Shown: piece after piece, positions 27,901 to 42,900 of the stretch | How the letters are laid out: each line of letters opens with the position of its first letter | Position numbering within the stretch: position 1 is the stretch's first letter | Source: Rhyacophila brunnea | Taxonomy: Eukaryota > Arthropoda > Insecta > Trichoptera > Rhyacophilidae | Assembly: GCA_022495005.1 (NCBI GenBank) | Contig: JAGYXB010001324.1 | Coordinates: 1,178,001 to 1,242,000, forward strand | Direction: 5' to 3' | DNA length: 64,000 nucleotides | Notes under the pieces: model-generated | Databases searched by the model: none | What the model saw: only the letters and a program-made list of their open reading frames with translations | What the model was told of the DNA's origin: nothing | Translations under genes and position numbers: made by a program

Positions 27901-30900
27901 CTCCTTCCATCTACAGTAGAAATTGTTTGATTATAACATAACTTCGGTAAAAATTGGATATAAAATATCTGTGTACCGACTCATCATTATTAACTTGATG
28001 TATTCGGGAGATTATAATGATTTTCAGGTCCTTATTTAGTGTATCAGTATGAATCTAAAACACATTTGGGATCGCTTACCCTACACCACACTTCTTTATG
28101 AAATTATGGGAAGAAATAAACGCAAGTTACATACCATTGGAGCCAGAGCTAGCACTAGGGCCAACGGTGAAGTGCAGGCTGCCAGAAGAGGTGCAACATT
28201 AGGGTGGCTGAGAGGCAGAAGGACCCCCATTTCAGCTCTGGCAGATAAGTAGGCGCGGCACGCTGCTTGAGCCGGGTCTCTGTCCCACCTTGCAGCAGCT
28301 GCCTATTAATCATTTTGTAAATGTACTTAACTTACATTTGGATGTACACATTCAATTAGATTGTGATGATTGCAATCACATCATTACATTTTACTTAGTT
28401 CATAATTGTAATAATTTTATAAGTGTGCACTGCATTAGTAAACATTTTATCACAATTTCTATAAAACTATTCAAAGCCTGATGCCTGCAGTTTAGTGGTG
28501 GCAGAACTTCACTTTTGATGCTGTCAATCGCAGGTTCAAATGACATGACTAATAAATTCTTATTCGAGCATTCGGATCAAGAATATGGACCAAATAGTTT
28601 AAGCAGATGGCTAATAACCATTTCTTGGGAAAAAAATTGTTAAAAAATCTACTCAGCAGGCAGCTAAAGTCTTCGAGCTAATGATGCTGATGATGGTTGT
28701 CAAATTAAAAAAAAAACTGATACCTAGTTAAATTTACCTGTGTAATTAGTGTGCATTAGATAATTTAATAATCTGTTTGACAGTTATGGCGATTATCAAC
28801 AACGTTTTCTTTAACTATACAATCTATTATTACAAATTAAAAGAGTATACCTTGTAAGCGGCGATAGCACTGTTAGGAGCGCGCGGTCCAGGTGCAACGG
28901 GTTGTAGAACCTTCAGAGCGACAGGTCCTCGGCCTCTCCACTCACCCCGGAAGACCAAACCGAAAGCCCCCCGGCCCGCCAGACTTCCGCGCGTCACGTC
29001 TGCACTCGCAGCTATCCGATGAGCACCAAGATCCAAGAACATCTAAAAATGACACAATTCATTTTCATCACATCTTTTTCATTATAAGTAGTTGATCTAC
29101 TAACTCTTACTGCAACACCACAAAGAACCTGTATCTGATTGGAATATAATAAAATTAGTCACCAAATAAGCACGGTTGCTCTGTCTGATTGAAAGACAAC
29201 TTCAAGTTATTTGGAAACTATTTGAAATTAACAATATGTTGAGATTAATAAATTTGACTTACAACGTCTGGTGCCAAATTGACGAGTTTAACTTCTCTGT
29301 GGATGGGGCAATCGACGCAGGCAGATGCGCCCGCTTGCAAGATGCATTCCTCCACTGTCCACGCATGAGTGGCAAGCGGTAATATGATCATATTTGGTCC
29401 TACCACGCCTTCCATTGAAGGCATTCTCGAGGAACCTGGTGAAAAACATCAACCAACTTAACAGTGTAATTTTATTGATAGTATTACCCTCAGTTGAAGC
29501 TATAAGTAAGTAAATATGAACATACTAATGAATTTAACAATTTTATTTAATGCAAAATTAATATCACGAGATTTAAAAAGTGACAATATTTATAATCAAA
29601 TAATAAAACATTGTTTTTTGTCAGTGGAAAGCCATTTTTCATGTAGGCAATGTCAGTTTTTATATTCTTATCATTTATTGAATTTTGTTCTTTTCTACCT
29701 TAAACGTGAGGTTATTTTTTATTGGCTGTCAAACTCAGCTCCTTTTGTTAGCTCAAAATAGGAAATTAATCGCAAAGTTGAGAACATCCATTAGTCGATA
29801 TCAGTGGCAAAGGGTGGAGGTAGGCTGTTAAGATTCTACTTAATAGTGCACACTAAACTTTATCAACTATACATATTTGTTTTATTGAACTAAGACTACA
29901 ATTTACAGATGGTGCTGGTTAGTTTTTAAAATTCAATTAAACCCTGCAAAACCAAGCCATTATAGATAATAGTCAAAAAATAATCGACTATCTCATTAAA
30001 TCATAATCATTTCGGATATTTTGTAGATAGAATAATATATTTTATCTATTATGGTTTGGTTGGGGCAGGGTTTAATTAATTTAAAAAAAACCAACTAACA
30101 TCATGTGTAATAATATGTATTCATAATTCAACCATTGCTTAACCTATTCGGTCCATACTCTGACTAATACACAAATTGAAAAACAATATAAATATATATT
30201 CAACCATAGCATATGAAAACTATTATAGTATGGTTTAGGTAGGTTTTTATTGATTCTTAAAAACTAACCAATACTATCTGTAAATTCACTTCTCCTCTCA
30301 ATCCAATCACATTCACCTTCACTACTGGTCGATATTACTATGATATTTGATAAATAACAAATTATAGTTTTCAAATAATTACAATATGTTTAAGGTTATT
30401 CTATTTCACCATTCGCATTTTTAATCACATGTTAATTATAGCAAATATTCTATTTGCATTCTTTAATACATGCGGTTTATTGCGAATACCACGGAATAAA
30501 AATGTACATAGGCAACTGACATTGTAACTACATAGTTCCCACATATATAAAAAGAAACTACATAAAACTACGAATGCATAAAGAAAATATAGTTGAAAAT
30601 GTATTCATTTATAACTGCATGTGCAAAAGACATATTTATTTACCTGTGGAATCAGGCCCTACTCCACTATCACCATCGGATGCACAAGACTCTTGTGAGG
30701 CTCTAGGCCGCATTACGTTTATCACTGCCTCACAATGCTCTTCCCGCGGAGCTCGTTTGAAGGCCTGCAAAAAACCACATATCGATTTTTGTTAATGTCC
30801 GACGACCACAATGTTAAATTTCCATTTGAAAAAGTAATAGACCAATTTATTCAATCTCTATCTTATTCACCATTGTAACTGCATGATAAATCTGGTACAA

Positions 30901-33900
30901 TCTCTAGCATTTTACTATTGCATTTGTAACAACCGTTTGTATTTTTCAAACACTGCATATACTCCTACAGTCCGAATAAACTAACAAAAACTCTGCATAT
31001 ACTGGAAAGTTTGTGAGTATAGTGGCTACACTACTAATAATCTCACATTCTATAAATCTGTCTAATTTAAAGAAAACTTGCTTAAGACGATCTAAGTATA
31101 TGAAAATAAGTTGAAAATTAGACTATTAAGACTAATGATTAAATTAGTTTCAAGTTATTACGCAATGCAGATTCATTTGTAGCTATTTTCACATTATTAT
31201 CCCCTCCATCTGTCAACAACCGCATGCATTTAAATATAATTTTAGATTCATTTATTAAATTACATTATAGCCACAAAAGTTCTGAAACTTTAATTTATTA
31301 TGAATGGATGGTATTATTTCATTAAGACGATACATCAGTGAAACGGCAAATAATTTTCAACTATAGGCGCGACGAAATTTTGGAGTCGCTGGCATTCGGA
31401 GAGAGAACGCCGAGCTGGGAACACGTCAATTTGTTTCGTGATGGCGACGGGGGTATTAATTCTTAAATCGAGTAAAGATGACTAAAAACGTTACCCATTT
31501 AATTGAAAAAGAAAACATGTCAATGAATATATTATTATTGTTACTAATAGAACAATAAACAGAACATTAAATGGAAGCATGTTGGATTTATATGACAAAT
31601 TATATTTCATTCGGCATGGGTCATTTGCACCCGCTACCATTGGCGGCTTAATCCGGAAAAACTTAGCAGGTCAATTTTGAATATATTATTTTAATTTGCC
31701 TTTTCGTTGTATACTGAAAAGACGTATTGCAAATTGACTTTTTATACATTATAGAATAAGTGCTAGAAATTGTTATAGGTCGGTACCTACTAACCCTTCA
31801 AAAAATGTCCGTTTTTCATAACGCCAACCCATCGTTAACCGAAATTGCACACAACGCGTTATAATTTTTTGTAAATCAGGTCCACTTTTCTTTCTTTGCT
31901 TTTTGAAAAATCATCAATCACACGATTATAAAAATTGTCTATTTTTCCCACATATTTTTTTTCAATACTGAGCATTGCAAGAGCGGTCAGTCTATCCTGG
32001 CCCTATTGCGTAGAAAGGTTTTTATTCTTTTGAGAGTGGAAAAACATCTTTCACTTCCAACTGTTGTCATTGGTATGACGCAAATAAATTGGAGAACTTT
32101 GATCGACTCGGAAAATGTTTCGTTGAAATTATTGCTGAGTAAAAAATGTAGAAGAGAAACTGCACTATTAGCGCCATGCAAATCATCTCGTTGATAAAAC
32201 ACCAATAATTCATTTTTTAACTTGATTATGTTTATTTCTTCTAACAGTTTTACCAAATTTACTTGACGTGTGGGAAAATTATTTTTAAAATCAGTGTAAT
32301 TTTCTTTATTGAACAAATCGGATATAATGAGATGATCGTTGGATGCAAATCGTGCTTCCATTTCCATTATAATTGTATCACAGACTTCAATTGCTACTGC
32401 GTGCGTACTAACTGCTTCACAAAAATGTTATAAATCACCAAAAACTCCTTATATATTATTAAAATAACCAAAGGCATTCGTCAAAACCTGTCAACGAATC
32501 CGAACCGCATACACAGTTGCGTCTTGAGACCAATTATCTAGTCAGTGTTATCATTCTGTTTCATTTAATTAGGTGAAAAAATCTTTTGTCTCACACTCGG
32601 GCATTGCCGATATTACAGTAATTCACGCACCGTTACAAGCTTCGATCTCGTATGTTGTGTTATATCGATCTCTGTCTTATGTATGAGAAACGAGAGAGAA
32701 AATTTTATAAAAATATTCAATTTGGGTCAATTTTCAGACTGCCGGCGAACACAATATTTTTGTTCGGGGAATTATCGCCCAAACAAAAAAAGCCCAATAG
32801 ACTGGGTTGACACAATATCGCGCGCCTATAATTTCAAATCCACCGATTATTATTAATATTATTATATATGACATTGCACATATTATTAATATTATTATGT
32901 CGATTGTAATGCCGGGTCCACACCGAAAACAAGTCGCGCGACAACTCGTTAAATTTTACGATAAGCATGATAATTATCGTAAAATTTCTTAAGCAATTAT
33001 GATAATTATAGTAAAATTTAACGAGTTGTCGCGCGACTTGTTGCCGGTGTGGCCGCATTTTTAGGTATTTATTTTGGCAGGTCAATGACCGAATGACCTA
33101 TAGAGGGAGCCGCCAGTGCCCGCTACCAACAATCCGCGCATCACCTAGCCACGATCTTTTTAGACCGGGCCTCAACTGAGGTATAGCCTTAATAACTACA
33201 AACATTGACTATAATATGGAACATATTTTAATATGGCAACTTACAGAATTTTATTTTTCATGGCTACCAATTCAACAACACTAAAAATGCTGCATTATTG
33301 TAATACTAGAAAGGTCATGAGATTCCAAGTTAAAGTTTAATCTCTTTATGCTATAGTAAAATTACAATTACCTCATCGAAGTGGGATTGTATATCTCTAA
33401 TATGGTCACCGATTTGGCCGTTAGCTTTTGGATACGCTCCTGCCATTCCATTTGACGCAGAAGAGTCTGCTTCAGAAAGACAGCGAGGGCACGGAATGAG
33501 CCTAGTCACTAAGAAACGACCCTCGGACGTGTGCACAAACCTTGTACCTAAAATAAAAAATGTTTAAAATGAAAATCTTTACAAAACTTCGGCGTTCGGT
33601 CCATATTTGACCATACTAAGTTAAGATCCTGCCCATGTTATGTTAAAATATGTCAATAATAATTTTTAATTTAATGAAATGTTTTTTTAATCATCATTTC
33701 CTCTAATTCCACAGTCCAGGATTACGATTCTTAATTATATAATAGCAATTTGTAAATATTATGTATATAGCAATTACTGTTTGAATTGTAAAGGGGGAGT
33801 TAGCTGGCTGCAAATAAAATATGTATCTGGTTTAAAATTCGAATTTTTTAATACCAGTTTTCAGTGTCTAAAGAGGACGGTGTTGCTGCAATAAGATTCT

Positions 33901-36900
33901 AAAGTGCCATTGACGTGATGAAATAAGAACAATTAAAAAATACCTGGTGTAACTTACCGAGAGTGGGATACCAATCTTCCAAAAGAATATCAATATGGTC
34001 TACTACCACTACCAAGAGCTTAGCCAACGCTTCAGTAGAAGGGTTTATTGTGATATTCTGAAAATTAAGAAAAATTCATTACAATTTACACAAGGAATAG
34101 AATTGGATAATTTTCTTTCGAAAATATAGTTTTTTCAATATTGGACAAATATGTTTTCAAATGGGAATATTATGTTTATTGTTTGCTAAATATTCCCATA
34201 ATTTACAATATTACATAGTGCATTAAGACGGACTATAACTACCCGTCGGAGAATATAAACATACTTGATATCCAATGGTGTCCCCTTGTTCATCTGTTAT
34301 TGGCTTTTTGATAATCATTTCATCAGCAGGTAGGTGTATTTCTAAAATGGACGAACTAATTGTATCCAAATCGCACCACACTCCTTCTTGTTTTAATCGA
34401 AATCTGAAATGTCAATAGCTTAACATGTGTACAAATTACATAAGATTCAATGATCACCAAATGAATAGAAAACAAAAGTTTCAGAAGTGAAATAGGAATA
34501 TTCAAAATCATAATCAATATAAGTTCCTATTGACTACATATAGATAAATAAGTAATCTACACAGTCATTTTTACATACGCGAAAACACAGTACTAGTTGT
34601 TTATTAAACATTTGCTTTGACTTGTTAAAAACTAATGTAAACATATACCTACGAGAAGTTGTGAAACATAATGTAATTGCACCAAATAGTGGAAATTGAG
34701 TTATTTTTCTATCCGTCAGTATTAAAATTACGATGTAAGAACCTAATGACACACATAATCAGTATGTATGAAATTATTGGTCTGATAATCTTTACTAATA
34801 TATCGTCTCTGTTCTGGCAGAACACACTAACTGGAGAATACTAGTTTTGAGTAATTTGACTTTAAAGCTTTTAAAATATTTGAAATCGTCTATCAAGTGA
34901 GTTTATTAAGTAATCGTCATAAGGATGACTTTAAAATAAAGACTGTTTATTTATTAAGAAGGTTTCAAGACGGTAAAGTTTGAAATAAGGAACATTTTGG
35001 TATAACTAACTAAATATGTAATTTTTTCGAATTAGTGTCTTCTGCCAGAACAATGACGATATTATGTATGATAACCACTAGTACCCCGATCCGTAGAAAT
35101 AAGAGAGATTTGGAAATCTGTATGAAAAATAAACTGAACATATTCTGTTTTCTCGAATAAACCTGAACGAATTGCTGGACATTACTTGGTGTGATTCACA
35201 ATACATGTGTGTATTGTAATAATTTTCAATTATATCTGTGCAATAGGTAGTCTTTGCCATTGATATGTAAATATGTATAATATGTAGGTATTTATTTATT
35301 TGGTTGAGATTGATTATAATAATGCATAATATAATTTGGTATTGTATTACTTGGTGGTGCGGTAGATGGATTGTTCTGGTGGCACTTCTCTGACGGTCAG
35401 CAGAAGTATGCCCGCTCGGAGAAGTCGAACTCCCGACTGCCAAGGCCACCATTCCGAACCTTGGCTTGAAATTCTCATAACTGCACTGTCTCTTTCAAAC
35501 TACAAATCAAATAAAAATTCATAATGGTAGAAAAATTATTATTGATAACATGTAACAATTTATTAGAAGACAAAATAGAGATACAATTATTTGTTTTTTT
35601 CTGTAGCCTCTTGTTTTCTTTGGTTGGTCATCACTGCCTGTTAATCCCATGGTGCAACTATTCGGCATGAAGGTTTTGTGTAGGTATAAATTAGTTCAGG
35701 TACTCACTTCACTAGGTAGTGGATAAAAGGAGTCGACGATGTCCGGAATCGTATCATCGGCCAGCAATCGGGTGATGAGGCGTGGCCAGAAGCCGCACGG
35801 AGAATACGAGGAGATCAGGAGGCGACGGAGGGTGTGCTGTGGGCGCGCCCGACCAAACGCTGAACATGCTGACATCTCCGGCCCACATGGCACACTTGTA
35901 GCAACTATCGTACCTACAATTATTGAAGGTAGCGGAATGAGCACAAGACATAAAATCAATATGAATATTTCTGAAGAGTAATATTTAAAGACAGATAGAT
36001 TTTATTGGTTTGATACAGTGGTGTATTTTTAGATTCGATAGCGGTTACCAAATTGGTCAACCAAAGAACTCAAAATATATGCTGGGACTGCTAAATAATG
36101 GGACCGAAGATTCTTAATCCTTTCAGCGCTGACAGTACACCGTTTGTGTCCTCATTAGTTGACCATTCGATATAATTAGCATGTTATTTAAATGTGGTAA
36201 TTAAATAGTAATTAAATGCTTCACGGTGAAGAAGTTAAATCTCCTGGTTTTGGTAGTATATTTACTATCAAATTTCAATATGGCAGGTGTGATTTTGTGT
36301 CATAGTATTTCCTGTTTTTATCATTGATGAACTGTCGTTATGTCAATGAATGAGTTGTTTAATTAAAAATGGGAGTTTTTAATGTACCTGATGGTGCCAA
36401 GCCGTCGGCTTTTTGATTCAGAATTGATAAAGGAGAAACAGCAATCTTCTTATGACCTCTCGCGGACCATCCCCGTGTTTTCATCGGAATCTGAAATATT
36501 AAATAAACAAAATTAATTCTACTGACTAATGATACTTTAAAGAAAAAATATGTTTTAGTGAAAGGTGAAATCCAGGTCTCTAAAACTGATCTTGATGGAA
36601 AATTACAATTCTTGAATTATAAAATTAAATATATGTACATTGAAATGACAATAGTATCAGATGTGTATGAAGTTCACGCAGATAAATTAGGAACTTCAAT
36701 TATTTATTGGTGCCTTGGTCAGTAATGTGGATACTAATCGGTGCAAATAACTGCAAAACATCAATTCCAATATTTTAAAAACATTAGAAAACATAGGTGC
36801 TGCAAGCAACTGGTTAACAAAGACGGTATATCGATGGCAGCATGAGAATAAAATTAAATGAAATACTTTTTATAAACAAGCGAGTGACCAGCGAGTGCGA

Positions 36901-39900
36901 ATTCATTTTATCACAATCGATTTTTAATAACATTTTTTTGTCCTGCACCTATTTTGGCATGTGTCACATGACAGGAATCGTCATAATTAGTAAAATCACA
37001 CTCTTACGATCTTTCTCACTCGCTCACAAATAATTAAGTTATAAGTGCAGGTAAAGTAGATTCTTTTTTGTAACGCAGAAGAAAATTACTTTTTACTTTT
37101 TCAGTTTCTTGCAAAGTTATTGTAAGTAAGTTGTTTTGTTTTATCCATGACATTTATTTTATTTAATTTTATTAATAAAGTGATTTCATTTTTTAAATTG
37201 TTTTTATTTTTTTAAATCCTCCATTGATCACGAAATTTCGCTTATTGCAACCATGTCCAAAACATATCCTTCACGATCAATAGAGGGGGTTAGCCGGATA
37301 TTATTATGTAATGGTAATGAATACAACAGTAAGTTATAAAATAATTTTGATGAAGTGACCTTAACACAATTATTAGGTGAATCTAAAGAGGGTTCTGCAC
37401 TCGGCAGCAGCGGCGGCAAAAGAAGAGATCGGCCGTCCCAACTGAGCGCCACCTCAAACTTGTTCAGCAGAGAGACCACATAGTCTCGACTGTCACCCGC
37501 CCTTGACGATTTGAAAAGTAACTGCATGTCCTCTAGTCGCATCACCCCTACAATGAGAAAATAGAATTACAGTTAACCTGTTGGAGTATGAACTAATTTT
37601 TATTGTTGATGAATTATTTTTGAAGATACCTGATCTTGCAAATGGGTTGATTTCCCTCACAGTGACAACGTGCGCCAACATGTCACAAAGCCATTGAGGA
37701 TCGAGGAAATATAAGTCTTTCAAAGTAGCATCATCATAGTGAAGGAGGACACCTGCAGAAATAAGAAAATGTAGGAAATATTAGGGGGTTCACTTTGTGT
37801 GGAATTGTGGAAATAGAATATTGTTGCATTTCCGTTACGTCCGGCAACATATATAACACTTCTTTGAGATGGAACGTCTAATATATAAAGCTACTGCTCT
37901 TTAGCATGACAGCAGAGAAATTGCATTTTTGCCGTTGTGCAAGACTCCGCCAGATGTGTTATTTTATGAGTAGGGTTGAACTGGTTTCGCAATTACTCAT
38001 GGGACTTTCGCGATTTTGTTTTTTGGTTGTCATGTTAGATGCTCATATACATTCGAAATCAAAAACAGGGCTGAAGTTTGATCAGTGGTGATTTCACAAA
38101 TCCGCATGTGTGGCCGGTATCGGTAGAAGTGGGAAAGATGCTGTGGCTAAATTCCGTTCAGTACTGCACAGTGTGGCCAGACCTTTAATGCACCTGTCTT
38201 CTCTACTTTATGAGTTTATCACAGTATTTTCTAAAATATTGATGGTCTTTGGTTGTACACTTCATATTATTATACAATATATTAAATTACCTTAAATATT
38301 TTTAACGTTTTTGATTCAGAAAATTGTCATCCAATTCTTGTAAAGATCTATATTATATAGTTTTTAAGCCATACAATGGAGCTTGACAGAGTTGTTTATG
38401 CATTGAATTTGGTTCCAAAATGACATGACATGACATGACGTAAAGCTTATAAATGTAATAGATTTGAGATTAGAGCTAAATTGAAAATATGTAAGTACTT
38501 ATTTACCATTGTCATGAAGAAACATAGTAGCTTGGTGCAATTCGGCCTGGTCTCTGAAGGTGCGATGAAATTTCTGTTGCATGTATTGTGTTACCTGCAA
38601 ATATATAATATGTGATGTCGATACATGATTTATAAATGGTAATAATTCATGTATGTATATTAGAGACAATATATTCTGTAATAAGAAAAGATATGTCTGA
38701 CCTGCTGTTTGAACTGTTCATGTGTAAGAACAGGATCTAAGCCTTTGGTGCGTCGATCGGCTGCCAAAACACCGACTGCATCTTCCAATGCGAGATAAGA
38801 GGCCGGAACTCTCTGCTCAAGAAGAAGTTCTTTACTTCCTGCTCATTGAAAAAATGGTATGCAATGAAAATGTTTTTCCACACAAGTACTTTACAAGTGA
38901 ATGATTGATTGGCAAATTAACGCAGATGTATGCAAATCTGCAAGTAATAGAACTGATATTTTTAAAGATGTTTTTGAGAATATTGTATTTGTATCTATTT
39001 GTTATAGAAATTATAGTTTCAGAATCTTTCAAGAAATGAAAATATAATTAATATTAAAATCTACAGGTTTTAAAAAAGGGTTTTTCGATAGCTAGTTCGG
39101 TTGTAACACCATTATCAAGACTATTCAGATAGACCGTTTGCCTTTGCTTAAATAAAATATATATATTTATTTATATTGTATATAATTATAATAAAATATT
39201 AAAAAATATATTATTAATACTTATTACAATTAATTATAAGTATACAAAGTCATAATATTTTTTGAACGAATAAGAAAATGTATTCTGTCTCTATCTATAT
39301 GTATAGTATTTAAGCAAAGGCAAACGGCCTATCTGAATAGTCTTGATAATGGTGTTACAACCGAAATAGCTATCGACAAACCCTTTTTTAAAACCTGCAG
39401 AATTTAATATTAATTATATTTTCATTTCTTGTAAAATGGAATTCTACCAAGTAAATGCTAACTCAATTAATATATTCAGAATCTTTACCAGGTTGTCTTA
39501 AACTGAACACGGTATCATAGATCAGGTTGGACAAAAGTCGAATGTTATGTCTGGTGGCGCAACTGACTTCCACGCTGTCCAGAACTCTGGGCAATCCTCG
39601 CTTTTCCGGGTCAGCAACTGATATGAAGCGCTCTCTGATAATTCTCTGCAATTGTTCGGGAGACGGTTCACCTGATGCCTGTAAATTGAAATGTTATTAG
39701 CAGTTAGTACTTATAATCTTTAAATATTTATGTATAAGTACACATTCAATAGTATGGAAAACAGTATTATCTATCTATATTAAATCTCTTACCTCATTTA
39801 TGACATCATAGTGAGTCCCGACGATGATGGCGGGAGAGTTTGGAGCTCGAGCCTGAATACTGACCAACCAATGTTGGAGACCAGCCAGACCCGCCAATCC

Positions 39901-42900
39901 ATCCGGCACTCGCCAGACCACTATGTACAAGGATCGCCGAGACAAGAAGTATTGATGAGTAGAATAATACCTGGAATTGCAGTTAAAAGTTTAATATTTT
40001 ATTTTCTCATTGTTCCTAAAATTTAATGCGGATCCTAGTCGGCTCCCGAAGAGGTTTTTTAATTATGTTTTTTTTTTACGAGAAATGGATGACAGATACT
40101 TGCTCAACTTATTGGGTTCATGCTCTGGTTTCAAGCATATACTGAAAAACAACATGTGAATTTGTCATATGCGGGATACGAATATGAGACCCATAACATA
40201 AGCGAGTTTCCGACACAAATATGCATCACATTTTTACAGAATGTCATTTAAAACTACAAATAAGAAGAATGGTCCCAGCCAATGGTTACTCTATAATTTT
40301 GAATTTCTAGCGTTCTAACGATGTGTAACTCAGGGAGAGGGCAGTGCTGAAAACTAAATAATGTATCTGTTATATTATGTAATGTTAATACAGTCGAACT
40401 TGGTTATTACAAGAAAGATGGGACCGACTGAATTTGCTCGTTATAAGCTTTGCTCGTTATAAGCATTACTCGTTATATCGTTATATAACATTTTTCACGC
40501 CATGTTCTATTTAAAACATTCACTGCTGACCAGATAATTACTAATTATATCTTATGGCCAACTAATGTAAACGCGCCAGTCGTGTTGTCAGCACTAAATG
40601 AGTTAAGCATAGAACATAAAAAATCTGAAAACCATCGTAAAAATCTCCGAAACAAGCATGGCATTCATAAACTACAAAATTAGTTGTTTATTGTAATGAA
40701 GTGCTGAGCCGCCGGCTCTGGTAGGTTCAAACTGACTTCACAAAGCTTGGATTTTTTACATGCAATTTCAACCATATGCGTGGATATTTTTCAATGTTGT
40801 CGACGAAAACACCAATTAGGTACTTAAACACTTAACTAGTGTCATAAACGTAATCTGATCCCGGCGGTATCGGTCTAGTTAACTGCCCGGTCGGATTTTA
40901 TTGCTTAGGGTCGAAAATGTTGTTTTTAAACGATCGACACATTAACAGTTTTGCTCGGTATACCGAGAAGTAGCTCGTTATAAAAGTGAATAAATGTATG
41001 GAGAAAATCATAAACTAAAATGTCAACGAATGTTTCCTCAGATCTTGCTATTTCCGTGATCGTAATAACCAAGTTCGACTGTATAACTATTGAATAATTA
41101 TCATTTTAAAAAAGGACATTTTCCAAACCGAGATAATTATAAATCAGAATAATCAGTGAGAGCACATATTTAAAGTTTTTGTATAATAAATATTATTGCG
41201 ATTTTGAGCTATGGTAAGTTATTCCTTATAATTCAGAGTACCCAGTGTTATAATAATATTAAAACCGTTCCAAGGAAGCACACTCACTCTTTTTGGCCGC
41301 CAAAGTCCCACGTCCTAAAAATGACGGGTCCGTGAGTGGATCGACTGCTTCTCACTGGATGTCTATCGTACACCCAATCTCCTATGTCCACGCCGACAGT
41401 CGACATGTTTGTTCCGCGGGACGTTTTTGTGTTAACGTTTTTATTTCCCATGCGTTTTGCCCAATGCTACATTAAAAAATACATTGCATGCGGTTAGTCA
41501 TCTTCAACCCGAATGAATAAATATACTTCCTTCCAGCAGAATAGCAATACATATATAATTATTATTATCAATCAGTAAAAGAAAATCAATTAAACGACTG
41601 TGATTGGATATAATATGTACATAATATATATAGAATAGTTTAACAGTAAGTTAATCAATCTTTTGCTAACTGCTGAAATGAACCTAGTCAGAAAATCAAT
41701 ATACGGGTAGGTATGTACAGTAAATATAATTTAGAACAGGGGTTCACAAACTTTTTCGCCAAAGGGACAATTTTGAAATCAAAAATATTCGGCGGGCCGC
41801 CCTTTCTTTTGTAAAAAATTCAATTTCAGTTTAAAAAAAAATTAACAATTATTTCATTGAAAACTGATACTTTTTTTATTTTTTTGAACACTGATTTTTG
41901 AGCATTTAATGATTGTTAAAGCCTCAAATATTTTTGCTCGATTATCTCCAATTACACTATTATAACTGACGTGGTTTCTATCATAGTGTCTTTTTCATAA
42001 CAGATATATTTTGTTTGCAAATAAGACATAAAACAATGTTATTTTGTTCGATTACAAAATATAGTAGACTCCATTTTTCTTAAAATTTTCTCTTTACCTC
42101 CTGTGTTCGATGCCTTTTATCTATTTTAGTTTTGGGGTTATATTTTCCAACAGAACCGGTAAAATTTGACAGCTAACACACAACAATGGCAGCTGCGCAT
42201 CCGTAACTGCAACAGACCTTGAATGCAATTGCAACATTATCGGACTTACAGTGGTGATTTGGGGTTATATTATTTTTCAACAGAAACAGTAAAATTTGAC
42301 AGCTAACAACACAACAACTATGGCAGCGGCTGTAGCTGCAGCTGCGCCGAATGCCCCTCACTTCGCACATCCGCATACACAAATAGCAAAGTATCTGACC
42401 ATTCATTCTTGCCAGAGGATATTTAACATTCGATATGAAGAATAATAAATAATACAGATTTAACATAAATCTCGCAGGACACATCAAAAAGTCACACGGG
42501 ACACACTTTGTGAACCCCTGATATAGAAGAAACATATAATTTCCATATAACACCAAGAGAAAATAAATGGAAAGCATGATTTGATGATTTATATTATTAT
42601 GATAAAAATGTGAAATATGGTTGGATTTAGAGATTAAGATCTATCAGAATCCTGTTAAAATTATGTTTAGCTCAAATTAAATAACCCTTCATGCTAAACA
42701 TATTTTTAAGAATGCTCTACAAGTGATTATACAATTGATGACTATTTGAGACCTCAATTTACATAATATTGCAATGATATGTATGTTGTCTGGATAGCAT
42801 TTTCGATGTTGACAAAAATTGTCAATTATCTATAGGAAATACTAGCATAGTTACAATATTAATACTTTCGACCGAAGGTACTTGATGGAATTTGAATTTA

